From: Deltaproteobacteria bacterium
GTDB taxonomy: Bacteria; Myxococcota_A; UBA9160
Direction: 5' to 3'
Assembly (NCBI GenBank): GCA_003520425.1
Contig: DOUU01000284.1
Location: 157-5,391 of the forward strand
Length of the DNA: 5,235 bases
Part shown: positions 1-5,235 of the stretch, piece after piece
Layout of the letters: each line of letters opens with the position of its first letter
How positions within the stretch are numbered: position 1 is the first letter of the stretch
Position numbers and translations under genes: made by a program
The notes under the pieces: model-generated
Database searches by the model: none
Seen by the model: the letters and a program-made list of their open reading frames with translations, nothing else
What the model was told of the DNA's origin: nothing

Positions 1-466
1 ATTCGTGGCGAAGCTCAAGGACGTTCCGCGCAAGGGTCGCCGCGAAGCGGTCTCGCAGGCCCTCGAACGCTGCGGACTCGCGGATGTTCGCCGCCGCGTG
101 ATCGGCGCGCTCTCGAAGGGCTACCGGCAGCGTGTGGGTCTGGCGCAGGCCATCGTCCATTCACCGCCCGTCTTGATTCTCGACGAGCCGACGGTCGGCC
201 TCGACCCGACCCAGATCCGCGAGATCCGGGCGCTCATCGCAGAGCTCGCGGCGCCGAAGGGTGGCGAGACCCAGCACACGGTGATCCTGTCCACCCACAT
301 CCTGCCGGAAGTCGAGGCCATCTGTCGGCGTGTCATCCTGATCCATCGGGGCCGAAAGGTCGTGGACTCGCCCCTCGCCGAGCTGACCCAGGGCGGGCGC
401 AGCCTCGAGCAGGTGTTCGCGCAGCACACCGCTCGCGATCTCGCGGTGCAGCCGGTGGGCGCATGA
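1..466 (+). CDS. ABC transporter ATP-binding protein, GldA-like (5' truncated)
   Basis: This is the C-terminal half of an ABC ATPase that powers the permease encoded next to it, on the cytoplasmic face of the membrane. The frame is open to the window edge (base 1 is the last base of a codon). The GTG at 5 is almost certainly internal, because the Walker A and Q-loop that must precede this part are absent; about 95-100 residues are probably missing. Visible motifs in order are the ABC signature LSKGYRQRVGLA (110-145), Walker B VLILDEPT (170-193) with catalytic Glu at 185, the D-loop GLDP, and the switch His in STHIL (His codon 296-298). The order and the wording 'STHILPEVEAIC' match GldA/CcmA-type exporters' ATPases. 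A short extra loop (APKGGETQH, about 254-280) sits before the H-loop strand. The stop overlaps the permease start as ATGA (463-466), so the two are translationally coupled. Family is sure; the cargo is unknown. Confidence 0.95.
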   Translation, partial: FVAKLKDVPRKGRREAVSQALERCGLADVRRRVIGALSKGYRQRVGLAQAIVHSPPVLILDEPTVGLDPTQIREIRALIAELAAPKGGETQHTVILSTHILPEVEAICRRVILIHRGRKVVDSPLAELTQGGRSLEQVFAQHTARDLAVQPVGA

Positions 467-1260
467 GACACGTCAGCACCATCGCCGGACGCGAGCTCAA
501 GTCGCTATTCGTGTCGCCCGTCGCGTACGCGGTGCTCACGCTCTTTGCCGTGCTGGCGGGCTTCTTCTTCCTGTCGAGCGTGCTGCAGTTCACCGAGTAC
601 GTGATCCGGCTCCAGCAGTTCCAGCTCCTCGATCAGCTGCGGGAGCTCAACCTGAACGACCAGGTGATTGCTCCCTTCCTGGGCGTCATGTCGGTGGTGC
701 TCCTGTTCGTGATTCCCGGGATCACGATGGGCCTGTTTGCAGCCGAGAAGGCCAATGGCACGGACGAGCTCCTGCTCACGAGCCCGCTCACGATCTGGGA
801 GATCGTGCTTGGCAAATACCTCGCCGCCGCCGCATTCGTGGTGATCCTCGTGGCGATGGTGGCGCTCTTTCCAGGGCTGCTTTTCATCTACGGCGACCCG
901 GAAGTGCCGAAGACGCTGGCGGGCCTCTTGGGTCTGCTCCTCGTGGGCCTGACCTATACCGCGATTGGGGCTTTTGCCTCTTCGCTGACGCGAAGCCAGG
1001 TCATCGCGTTCGTGCTCGCCTTCGTGCTCTTGCTCCTGCTCTGGATGCTGTCCTTCCTGGCCGATCTCGGCGCCGCAGGGGGAGCCCTCGGATCGGGCAA
1101 CAACCTCTCGGCCTTCTTGCGCTACCTCTCCTCCTCCGACCATTTTGAGCAGCTCGTGAAGGGCCTCATCGACACCACGGACCTTGTCTACTTCGGCGTC
1201 CTCATCGGGAGCTTCCTCCTCCTTGCCAAGGCCGCGGTCGAATCGGTGCGCTGGCGATGA
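463..1260 (+). CDS. ABC-2 type permease, GldF-like
   Basis: A 265-residue integral membrane subunit of an ABC transporter, expected to pair with the ATPase before it. Hydrophobic segments, judged by eye, lie near residues 18-40, 72-93, 116-142, 152-173, 178-200 and 241-257, giving the six helices usual for ABC-2 permeases. Between helices 2 and 3 the cytoplasmic stretch EKANGTDELLLTSPL (residues 95-109) is the hallmark of GldF/NatB-like permeases, where 'E+...GT.E.LL.SP' forms the coupling helix region contacting the ATPase. The N-terminal RELKSLF amphipathic start is also typical. Length fits the family (about 240-270). The start is fixed by the ATGA overlap with the ATPase; only a weak GGTGGG lies upstream, consistent with coupling. 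It ends in a second ATGA overlap with the GldG-like gene. The family call is secure; substrate and direction (export is usual) are not shown by the sequence. Confidence 0.94.
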   Translation: MRHVSTIAGRELKSLFVSPVAYAVLTLFAVLAGFFFLSSVLQFTEYVIRLQQFQLLDQLRELNLNDQVIAPFLGVMSVVLLFVIPGITMGLFAAEKANGTDELLLTSPLTIWEIVLGKYLAAAAFVVILVAMVALFPGLLFIYGDPEVPKTLAGLLGLLLVGLTYTAIGAFASSLTRSQVIAFVLAFVLLLLLWMLSFLADLGAAGGALGSGNNLSAFLRYLSSSDHFEQLVKGLIDTTDLVYFGVLIGSFLLLAKAAVESVRWR

Positions 1261-2855
1261 AGTCTCTTTTCGGACCGCTCGGCCTCGTTGCGATCGTGTT
1301 CGCGCTGCTGTCGGTGTTTCTGCTCGCGGCCGGCGGGGAATTCGGCGGCGAACTCTCCTGGGTGTTCGGGAATCTCACCATCGGCGTGGTGCTTCTGCTC
1401 CTGGCCTTGGTCACGAACCTCGACACGCTTCGCGAGCGTCTGCGCACGGGCGAGGCGCGGCGTGCGGGCAAGTACGGGACGAGCGCCATCCTCTCCACGG
1501 CGTTCGCGATCGCGATCCTCGGCATGCTCGGGTTCCTCTCGACGCGCTACCACAAGCGCTTCGACGCAAGCGAGCAGCACGTCCACTCCCTCTCGGAGCA
1601 GACGCAGAAGGTGCTGGCGGGCCTGAACGACGACATCGACGTCACGGCCTTCGTTTCTGCCCTGGACGCGCCGCCGGTGCGCGAGCTTTTGGACCGCTAC
1701 TCCTACGCCACTCCCCACTTCAAGGTGCTGTTCGCCGATCCGACCTCGCGGCCCGATCTCGTGGAGAAGCTCGGCATCTCCTCCGAGAAGTTGTCGGGGG
1801 GACTCGTGCGCGTCGCGCGCGGCTCCGAGGCGGTGGAGATCATGCGCGGCGATCTCAACGAGGAGAAGCTCACCAATGCGCTCGTGAAGCTCACACGAGC
1901 GAGCGCGAAGAAGGTCTATTTCCTGGAGGGTCACGGGGAGCGGCCGATTCAGGGCGAGGGCGCGGACGGGAAGGAAGGGATGGCGCAGGCCGCCGACGCG
2001 CTCAAGAGTGAGAACTACCAGGTCGAGCCGCTTCTCCTGGCCGCCAAGGGCGAAGTGCCGTCCGACGCGGCGGCCCTCATCATCGCCGGCCCGACCCGCC
2101 CGCTCGCGCCCGAGGAGCACACGGCGCTCGAGCACTACCTCGAGCGGGGCGGAGCCCTCCTTGCGCTGATCGATCCGCGGGCCAAAACCGATCTCGGGAC
2201 CGACCTCGTGAAGTGGGGTGTGCAGGCCGGCGACGACGTCATCGTGGACCGCGAGCTCAGCGTCCTCGGGCGGCCGGAAATGGTGTTCGCGCAGCAGTAC
2301 GGAAGGCACCCGATTACCCAGGGGCTGCGCGAGGTGGCCCTGTTCTACCTCGCCCGCAGCGTGCGTCCCACCGACGAAGCCAAGGGTCGTTTCACGGAGC
2401 TCGTGAAGACGAGCGCGAACTCATGGGCGGAGCGCGACCTTGAAACCTTCTTCAACAAGGGCATCGCGCAGCGCGACAAGGACGACCTTGCAGGACCGGT
2501 CTCCCTCGCGGTGGCAGGAACGCCGTCCGTCCCCAAAGCGACGGACCAGGCGGCGCAGACCGGCAAGCCCCGGGAGCCGCGTCTTGTGGTCTTTGGCGAC
2601 TCGGATTTCATCTCGAACCAGTTGCTCGACAGCTACCGGAACCGAGACCTCTTCGTGAACTCCGTGAACTGGCTGGTGGGCGACGTCGAGGCCATCGCAA
2701 TCCGGCCGAACCAGTCACGGGCATCTCGCATCCGGCAGCTCACGAGCCGTGAGTTCGTGACGATCCGCTTCCTCTCGCTCTTCGTGCTGCCGGAAGCGAT
2801 CGCGTTCGCGGGAGTGTTCGCGTGGTGGTCCCGCCGCCGCGCGCCGGGGCGCTAG
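1257..2855 (+). CDS. GldG-like ABC transporter auxiliary protein
   Basis: A 532-residue membrane protein of the GldG / ABC-type auxiliary family (IFT52-GldG-like domain). Three hydrophobic segments lie near the N terminus (about 5-25, 36-55, 76-96) and one near the C terminus (about 503-524), followed by a basic tail SRRRAPGR. The roughly 400 residues between them should therefore sit outside the cytoplasm. Family marks inside that domain are KVYFLEGHGE (219-228), the hinge-like LIIAGPTRPL (about 274-283), VVFGDSDFISN (444-454) and DLFVNSVNWLVG (464-475); the last two are the most conserved parts of GldG proteins. A low-complexity patch before residue 440 (Pro/Ala/Thr/Gln) looks like a flexible loop. 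Translation starts in the ATGA overlap with the permease, so the three proteins are probably made together as one complex. In Flavobacterium, GldA, GldF and GldG form an ABC transporter linked to gliding; a gliding role here is not supported. Biochemical activity of the family is unknown to me. Confidence 0.9.
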   Translation: MKSLFGPLGLVAIVFALLSVFLLAAGGEFGGELSWVFGNLTIGVVLLLLALVTNLDTLRERLRTGEARRAGKYGTSAILSTAFAIAILGMLGFLSTRYHKRFDASEQHVHSLSEQTQKVLAGLNDDIDVTAFVSALDAPPVRELLDRYSYATPHFKVLFADPTSRPDLVEKLGISSEKLSGGLVRVARGSEAVEIMRGDLNEEKLTNALVKLTRASAKKVYFLEGHGERPIQGEGADGKEGMAQAADALKSENYQVEPLLLAAKGEVPSDAAALIIAGPTRPLAPEEHTALEHYLERGGALLALIDPRAKTDLGTDLVKWGVQAGDDVIVDRELSVLGRPEMVFAQQYGRHPITQGLREVALFYLARSVRPTDEAKGRFTELVKTSANSWAERDLETFFNKGIAQRDKDDLAGPVSLAVAGTPSVPKATDQAAQTGKPREPRLVVFGDSDFISNQLLDSYRNRDLFVNSVNWLVGDVEAIAIRPNQSRASRIRQLTSREFVTIRFLSLFVLPEAIAFAGVFAWWSRRRAPGR

Positions 2856-2901
2856 GCGCCAATGCGCGGCGGGCGGCGTTGTCGGGCGGAGTCGGTCTGA
2901 G

Positions 2902-4443
2902 ATGAGCCCGCGTGTCACCCTCATCCTCTTTCTGCTCGCCGCCGGCCTCGGCGCCTTCGTCTATCTCTATGAGATCCGCGGCGCCGATCAGCGCAAGGAA
3001 GCCGAGGCCAGGGCCAAGCGGCTCTTTCCCGGGGTCGAGGTGAGCGACATCGATGCGATCTGGCTCACCACGACCGAAGGCAAGAGCGCAGAAGTCGTGC
3101 GCCAGGCGCGCGGCTGGCAGGTCGAAAAGCCGGTGGTCGCCCCCGGCGACCCGGTCGCCCTCGACGGCATGGCGAACGCGCTGGCGGAGATCTCGAGCCA
3201 GGCGACGATCCCTGACCCGCAGGCGCCCGAAGTCTATGGCCTCGGAGACTCCGCACGGGTGGTCAAGTTCCGCGCGAAAGGCGCGGAGCACGAGCTGCGC
3301 ATTGGAAAGAGCGTGCCCGTGGGCGCGAACACCTACGCCTCGACCGCGGACATCAAAGCTGTGTATGCAGTTCCCACATATCGCGCCACCACCTTTCAGA
3401 AGAGCCTCGACGATCTGCGCGAGCACCGCGTGCTGCGCTTCGACCGCAACAGCATCGACCGGATCGAAGTCGGCTGGACTGCCGGCGGCGTCGTGTTGGA
3501 GAAGAAGGACGACGCCTGGCGCCTCACCTCTCCGGTGGAAGGGCCCGCGGACGACGATACGGTGGACAAGCTGCTTTCCGACGCAAGCTATCTGCGCGCC
3601 GATGGATTCATCGACTCTCCGCCGCCCGACGACGCCCTCGCATTGGCGAACCCTGAGGTCACGCTGGCGCTCTCGGGCAAGCCCCCCGCCGCGGGCCAGC
3701 CCCCCACGAGCTTCACGCTGAAGCTCGGCGGGCCCCTCCCGAGCAATCCCAAGCGGCGGGCCCTCCGGACGGGGGATGGCGCTGTGTATGAGATCGCGAC
3801 CGAGCGTATTGCCGAGTTCCCACGGGATGTCACCGCCTACCGATTCAAGGAGGTGTCTCGCTTCTCACCCTCCGACGCGAGCCGCATGGAGCTCACATTC
3901 CAGGGGGAGGCGGGCAAGCCTGCCTTGGTCGTTGGGCTCGATCGGGGCGACGCGGGCTGGACGTCGAACGCACAGCCCCTTGTGCCAGGGAAGGCCGCGC
4001 GCCTTGCGGCGGAGCTCTCGCACCTGCGGGCGGCGGGGATCGTGAACGACCACCCGACAGAGGCCGAACTCAAGGCGCACGGCCTCGCGCCGCCCCAGGT
4101 CACGATTCGCGTTCTCGGTGCCAAGCCTGCCTCCGGCGAAGCGCCGCTTTTGGCGGACGTCGAGATCGGGACGAGCGATGCCCAAGGTGCGGCCGCCAAG
4201 TCCTCGAAGAGCGAGGCGCTCTATCGCCTCGGACCCGAGCTCGCCGAACACGTTCCTGAGACCCTTGCGGTGTGGCGAGAGAAGTTCGTGTCGAAAGAGC
4301 GTCCCGGTGCCGCTTCAGCTGCGGGAAGCGGGGCGGGCACACCGGCCGAGCTCCCCCCGCCTCAGGGCGAAGGGCAGGGGGGCGGAAACGAGGACGTCTT
4401 CCCGCCGACGACGCAGCAGGAGGCTGCACCGAAGTCGCCGTAG
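2902..4443 (+). CDS. DUF4340 domain-containing protein, membrane-anchored
   Basis: A 513-residue protein with a single N-terminal hydrophobic segment (residues 5-23, no lipobox cysteine and no clear cleavage site), so probably a signal anchor with the rest outside the cytoplasm. The body fits DUF4340, a family commonly found directly after GldG-like genes: GWQVEKP (71-77), VYGLGDS (111-117), LRIGKSVPVG (132-141), YASTADIKAVYAV (145-157) and DLREHRVLRF (171-180). Similar wording returns twice more, at about 180-316 and 318-460, suggesting three related beta-rich units. Residues 464-513 are a Pro/Gly/Ala/Gln-rich, probably disordered tail. The ATG at 2902 is supported by GGAG at 2888-2891, ten bases upstream. 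The gene lies 46 bases after the GldG-like stop with no terminator between, so it is likely the last gene of the same transcript. Its molecular role is unknown; a scaffold or substrate-handling partner of the transporter is an inference from context. Confidence 0.88.
   Translation: MSPRVTLILFLLAAGLGAFVYLYEIRGADQRKEAEARAKRLFPGVEVSDIDAIWLTTTEGKSAEVVRQARGWQVEKPVVAPGDPVALDGMANALAEISSQATIPDPQAPEVYGLGDSARVVKFRAKGAEHELRIGKSVPVGANTYASTADIKAVYAVPTYRATTFQKSLDDLREHRVLRFDRNSIDRIEVGWTAGGVVLEKKDDAWRLTSPVEGPADDDTVDKLLSDASYLRADGFIDSPPPDDALALANPEVTLALSGKPPAAGQPPTSFTLKLGGPLPSNPKRRALRTGDGAVYEIATERIAEFPRDVTAYRFKEVSRFSPSDASRMELTFQGEAGKPALVVGLDRGDAGWTSNAQPLVPGKAARLAAELSHLRAAGIVNDHPTEAELKAHGLAPPQVTIRVLGAKPASGEAPLLADVEIGTSDAQGAAAKSSKSEALYRLGPELAEHVPETLAVWREKFVSKERPGAASAAGSGAGTPAELPPPQGEGQGGGNEDVFPPTTQQEAAPKSP
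4353..4382 (+). repeat. GC-rich hairpin element inside the DUF4340 tail
   Basis: Six C (4353-4358) pair with six G (4377-4382), and GCCT (4359-4362) pairs with GGGC (4372-4375), the last pair being T-G. One A (4376) is bulged and the loop is nine bases (4363-4371). It is in frame and encodes Pro-Pro-Pro-Gln-Gly-Glu-Gly-Gln-Gly-Gly, near the end of the protein. It may be a small palindromic repeat that landed in a tolerant part of the gene, or simply GC-rich low-complexity coding. It is not followed by a T-run, so it is not a standard terminator. Confidence 0.45.
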
Positions 4444-4614
4444 AAAACTGCGAAGGGCCACGTGGCTTCTCCCATTTGGAGCAAGCGGTCCACCCGGCCT
4501 CTCCGCGGTACGAGCGTTGCATCGGCTGGCGAGCAGGAGCGACCAAGGACGCCGGGCCGCCAGGGCCCAAGCAGGCGGAGGCATCATCTTCGCACCTTCG
4601 AGACTTCAGGCGCC

Positions 4615-4623
4615 GGGGAGGAG
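4615..4623 (+). promoter_or_regulatory. Strong Shine-Dalgarno sequence upstream of the small frame
   Basis: GGGGAGGAG is the best ribosome binding site in the window. It stands 3-5 bases before the ATG at 4627 and more than 70 bases before the ATG of the CBS gene at 4695, which has no comparable site of its own (its upstream bases are GTGACCGGCGACC). It therefore serves the 23-codon frame directly, and the CBS gene only through coupling, unless sequence has been inserted between it and the CBS start. Confidence 0.55.
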
Positions 4624-4626
4624 CGA

Positions 4627-4698
4627 ATGTCCGTTGGGAAACGACACCACTATTTTCAGGGGGCCAGAGCTTTGACCCCCCGTGACCGGCGACCATGA
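4627..4698 (+). CDS. Possible 23-residue leader peptide coupled to the CBS gene
   Basis: The frame runs ATG (4627) to TGA (4696-4698) and encodes a basic 23-residue peptide beginning MSVGKRHHYF and ending TPRDRRP. It has a strong GGAGG ribosome binding site at good spacing, and its stop overlaps the CBS start as ATGA (4695-4698), the same junction used twice in the transport genes. It contains no recognisable domain or attenuator-type run of one amino acid. About a third of it is encoded by the palindrome at 4659-4680, so the peptide sequence itself may have no function and the frame may matter only for delivering ribosomes to the CBS start. It could also be chance in GC-rich DNA. Confidence 0.3.
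   Translation: MSVGKRHHYFQGARALTPRDRRP
4659..4680. repeat. Imperfect 22-base palindrome, REP-like
   Basis: Five G (4659-4663) pair with five C (4676-4680). Inside them CCAGAGCTTTGA continues the symmetry with one mismatch (4664/4675) and one G-T pair (4667/4672) around a central AGCT. Read on the minus strand it is GGGGGTCAAAGCTCTGGCCC followed by two more C, then TGAAAATAGTGGTGTCG. From memory this resembles REP-type sequences near REP-associated tyrosine transposases (GGGGTCAGAGC... beside AAAATAG...), but I cannot confirm it by search. There is no T-run after either arm, so a simple terminator is unlikely. It lies between the strong ribosome binding site and the CBS start. Confidence 0.5.
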
Positions 4699-5235
4699 CG
4701 GCGCGCGTGAAAGACTGGATGACGTCCCATCCCCTCGCCGTGCGAGTGGACGAGTCGGCGCTCGCCGCATTCGATCTCATGGTGGAGCATGGCATCCGCC
4801 ATCTCCCGGTGCTTGAGGACGAGCACCGGTTGATCGGGATCCTGAGCATCGACGATCTCCGCGCGGCCTTCCCGATCGACGTGAGCCTGCGCCGCACGAT
4901 CGACCCGATGGAGCGCCACAGGATGCTCGATGTCCGCGTGGGAGACGCGATGACCTGGGCGCCCCAGACTGCGCGCCCGGAGGATCGGCTCGAGGCAGCT
5001 GCCCACGTCCTCGCCGAGAGCCGGATCGGCTGCCTTCCGGTGGTGGACGAGAGCGAACGGCTGATCGGCATCTTGTCGGAGACCGACGCGCTGCGGGCGC
5101 TGGTCGCGACGCTCCGCGGCGAGGCGGCTCCAGTCGAACCGTCGGCGGCCCAGCAGGAGGGGCTCGTCGCCGCGCTTCGGGCGGAGCGCCAGCGCCTGGT
5201 CCGTCAGCTCGGGCGCTGGCAGGACGCCGAGCGGG
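4695..5235 (+). CDS. Tandem CBS-domain protein, possible DksA/TraR-type C terminus (3' truncated)
   Basis: The open frame has no stop before the window end; 180 residues are visible. Two CBS domains form a likely Bateman module that binds an adenine nucleotide in the cytoplasm. CBS1 spans about 5-58 (KDWMTSHPLAV, GIRHLPVLED, GILSIDD) and CBS2 about 82-136 (VGDAMTWAPQ, RIGCLPVVDE, GILSETD). Both keep the phosphoribose-binding pattern G-h-x-S-x-x-D (Gly48/Ser51/Asp54 and Gly125/Ser128/Asp131). After a short linker, an Arg/Leu/Gln helix begins (AALRAERQRLVRQLGRW, about 159-175). It looks like the opening coiled coil of TraR/DksA zinc-finger proteins, an inference because the zinc cysteines would lie beyond the window. 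The start is ATG 4695: an in-frame TGA at 4683-4685 rules out anything earlier. It has no good ribosome binding site and overlaps the stop of a 23-codon frame. The two-CBS assignment is firm, the C-terminal guess is not. Confidence 0.9.
   Translation, partial: MTARVKDWMTSHPLAVRVDESALAAFDLMVEHGIRHLPVLEDEHRLIGILSIDDLRAAFPIDVSLRRTIDPMERHRMLDVRVGDAMTWAPQTARPEDRLEAAAHVLAESRIGCLPVVDESERLIGILSETDALRALVATLRGEAAPVEPSAAQQEGLVAALRAERQRLVRQLGRWQDAER

Larger units (their letters stand above)
4444..4694. other. Intergenic gap between transport module and CBS gene
   Basis: About 250 bases without a confident protein gene. The first 180 show no clear promoter boxes, tRNA, known riboswitch core or convincing terminator. 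Two small inverted repeats are present: GCCACGTGGC (4457-4466), 13 bases after the DUF4340 stop and followed by a mixed TTCTCCCATTT, and GGGCC-gccag-GGCCC (4554-4568). The first could be a weak terminator for the transport operon, but its stem is short and there is no T-tract. The last 80 bases carry the ribosome binding site, small frame and palindrome described separately. A promoter for the CBS gene is expected here but I cannot point to it. Confidence 0.6.

Noticed and set aside
1188..2309. Long minus-strand open frame (373 codons) opposite the GldG-like gene
   Set aside because: Its protein is Arg/His/Glu-rich with no recognisable motif and mirrors the strongly supported plus-strand gene; a usual effect of high GC at third positions.
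2862..2900. A 12-codon frame in the 46-base gap before the DUF4340 gene, ending one base before its ATG
   Set aside because: It has no ribosome binding site of its own, and the DUF4340 start already has GGAG at a usable distance, so chance is the simpler explanation.
2740..3426. Minus-strand open frame (228 codons) across the GldG-like/DUF4340 junction
   Set aside because: Opposite two well supported genes, with composition typical of a shadow frame.
463..4443. Reading the module as a gliding motility locus
   Set aside because: Only GldA/F/G-like members are present; no other gliding or type IX secretion genes are seen, and these families are widespread in non-gliding bacteria.
4457..4466. 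GCCACGTGGC palindrome shortly after the DUF4340 stop, considered as a terminator
   Set aside because: The stem is only three pairs around an ACGT loop (more only with bulges) and there is no T-run after it.
4554..4568. GGGCC/GGCCC hairpin in the intergenic gap, considered as a terminator or part of a riboswitch
   Set aside because: A five-pair stem is common in DNA of this GC content; no T-run follows and no known riboswitch core is visible around it.
4659..4681. Palindrome considered as an intrinsic terminator
   Set aside because: Neither strand has a T-run directly after the stem, and it lies just before a gene start on the same strand.
4100..5071. Minus-strand open frame (323 codons) across the DUF4340 end, the gap and the CBS gene
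   Set aside because: Ser/Arg-rich, low-complexity translation, crossing two confident plus-strand genes. No motif or ribosome binding site support.

Overview
The window is GC-rich and fully coding-dense on the + strand, with heavy G/C use at third codon positions. No long minus-strand frame resembles a real protein. The gene content and style suggest a GC-rich proteobacterium or myxobacterium-like ('deltaproteobacterial' in the broad sense) genome. That placement is an inference from composition and gene order, not a firm assignment.

Positions 1-4443 hold a compact four-gene transport module: the C-terminal half of an ABC ATPase (start lies before the window), an ABC-2/GldF-type permease, a GldG-like membrane-anchored auxiliary protein, and a DUF4340 protein with one N-terminal membrane anchor. 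The first three genes are joined by two identical ATGA stop/start overlaps (463-466 and 1257-1260). The fourth follows after 46 bases with its own GGAG ribosome binding site. The likely picture is a heterodimer-type ABC machine (ATPase plus six-helix permease) carrying two large extracytoplasmic partners, GldG-like and DUF4340. The cargo is unknown. The 'gliding' name comes from Bacteroidota homologues and should not be read as function here.

Positions 4444-4694 separate the module from the next gene. Most of this gap shows nothing recognisable. Its last 80 bases contain a strong Shine-Dalgarno sequence, a 23-codon open frame ending in another ATGA overlap, and an imperfect 22-base palindrome that looks like a REP-type repeat.

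From 4695 to the window end lies a second, unrelated gene: a tandem CBS-domain protein that runs off the edge just as an Arg/Leu-rich helix begins. The helix may start a TraR/DksA-type C-terminal domain, which would make it a nucleotide-sensing regulator.

The most interesting points are the small coupled frame and palindrome wedged between a good ribosome binding site and the CBS gene, and a GC-rich hairpin element in frame within the disordered tail of the DUF4340 protein. I found no convincing undescribed system; the transport module is known as a gene set but its job is not.
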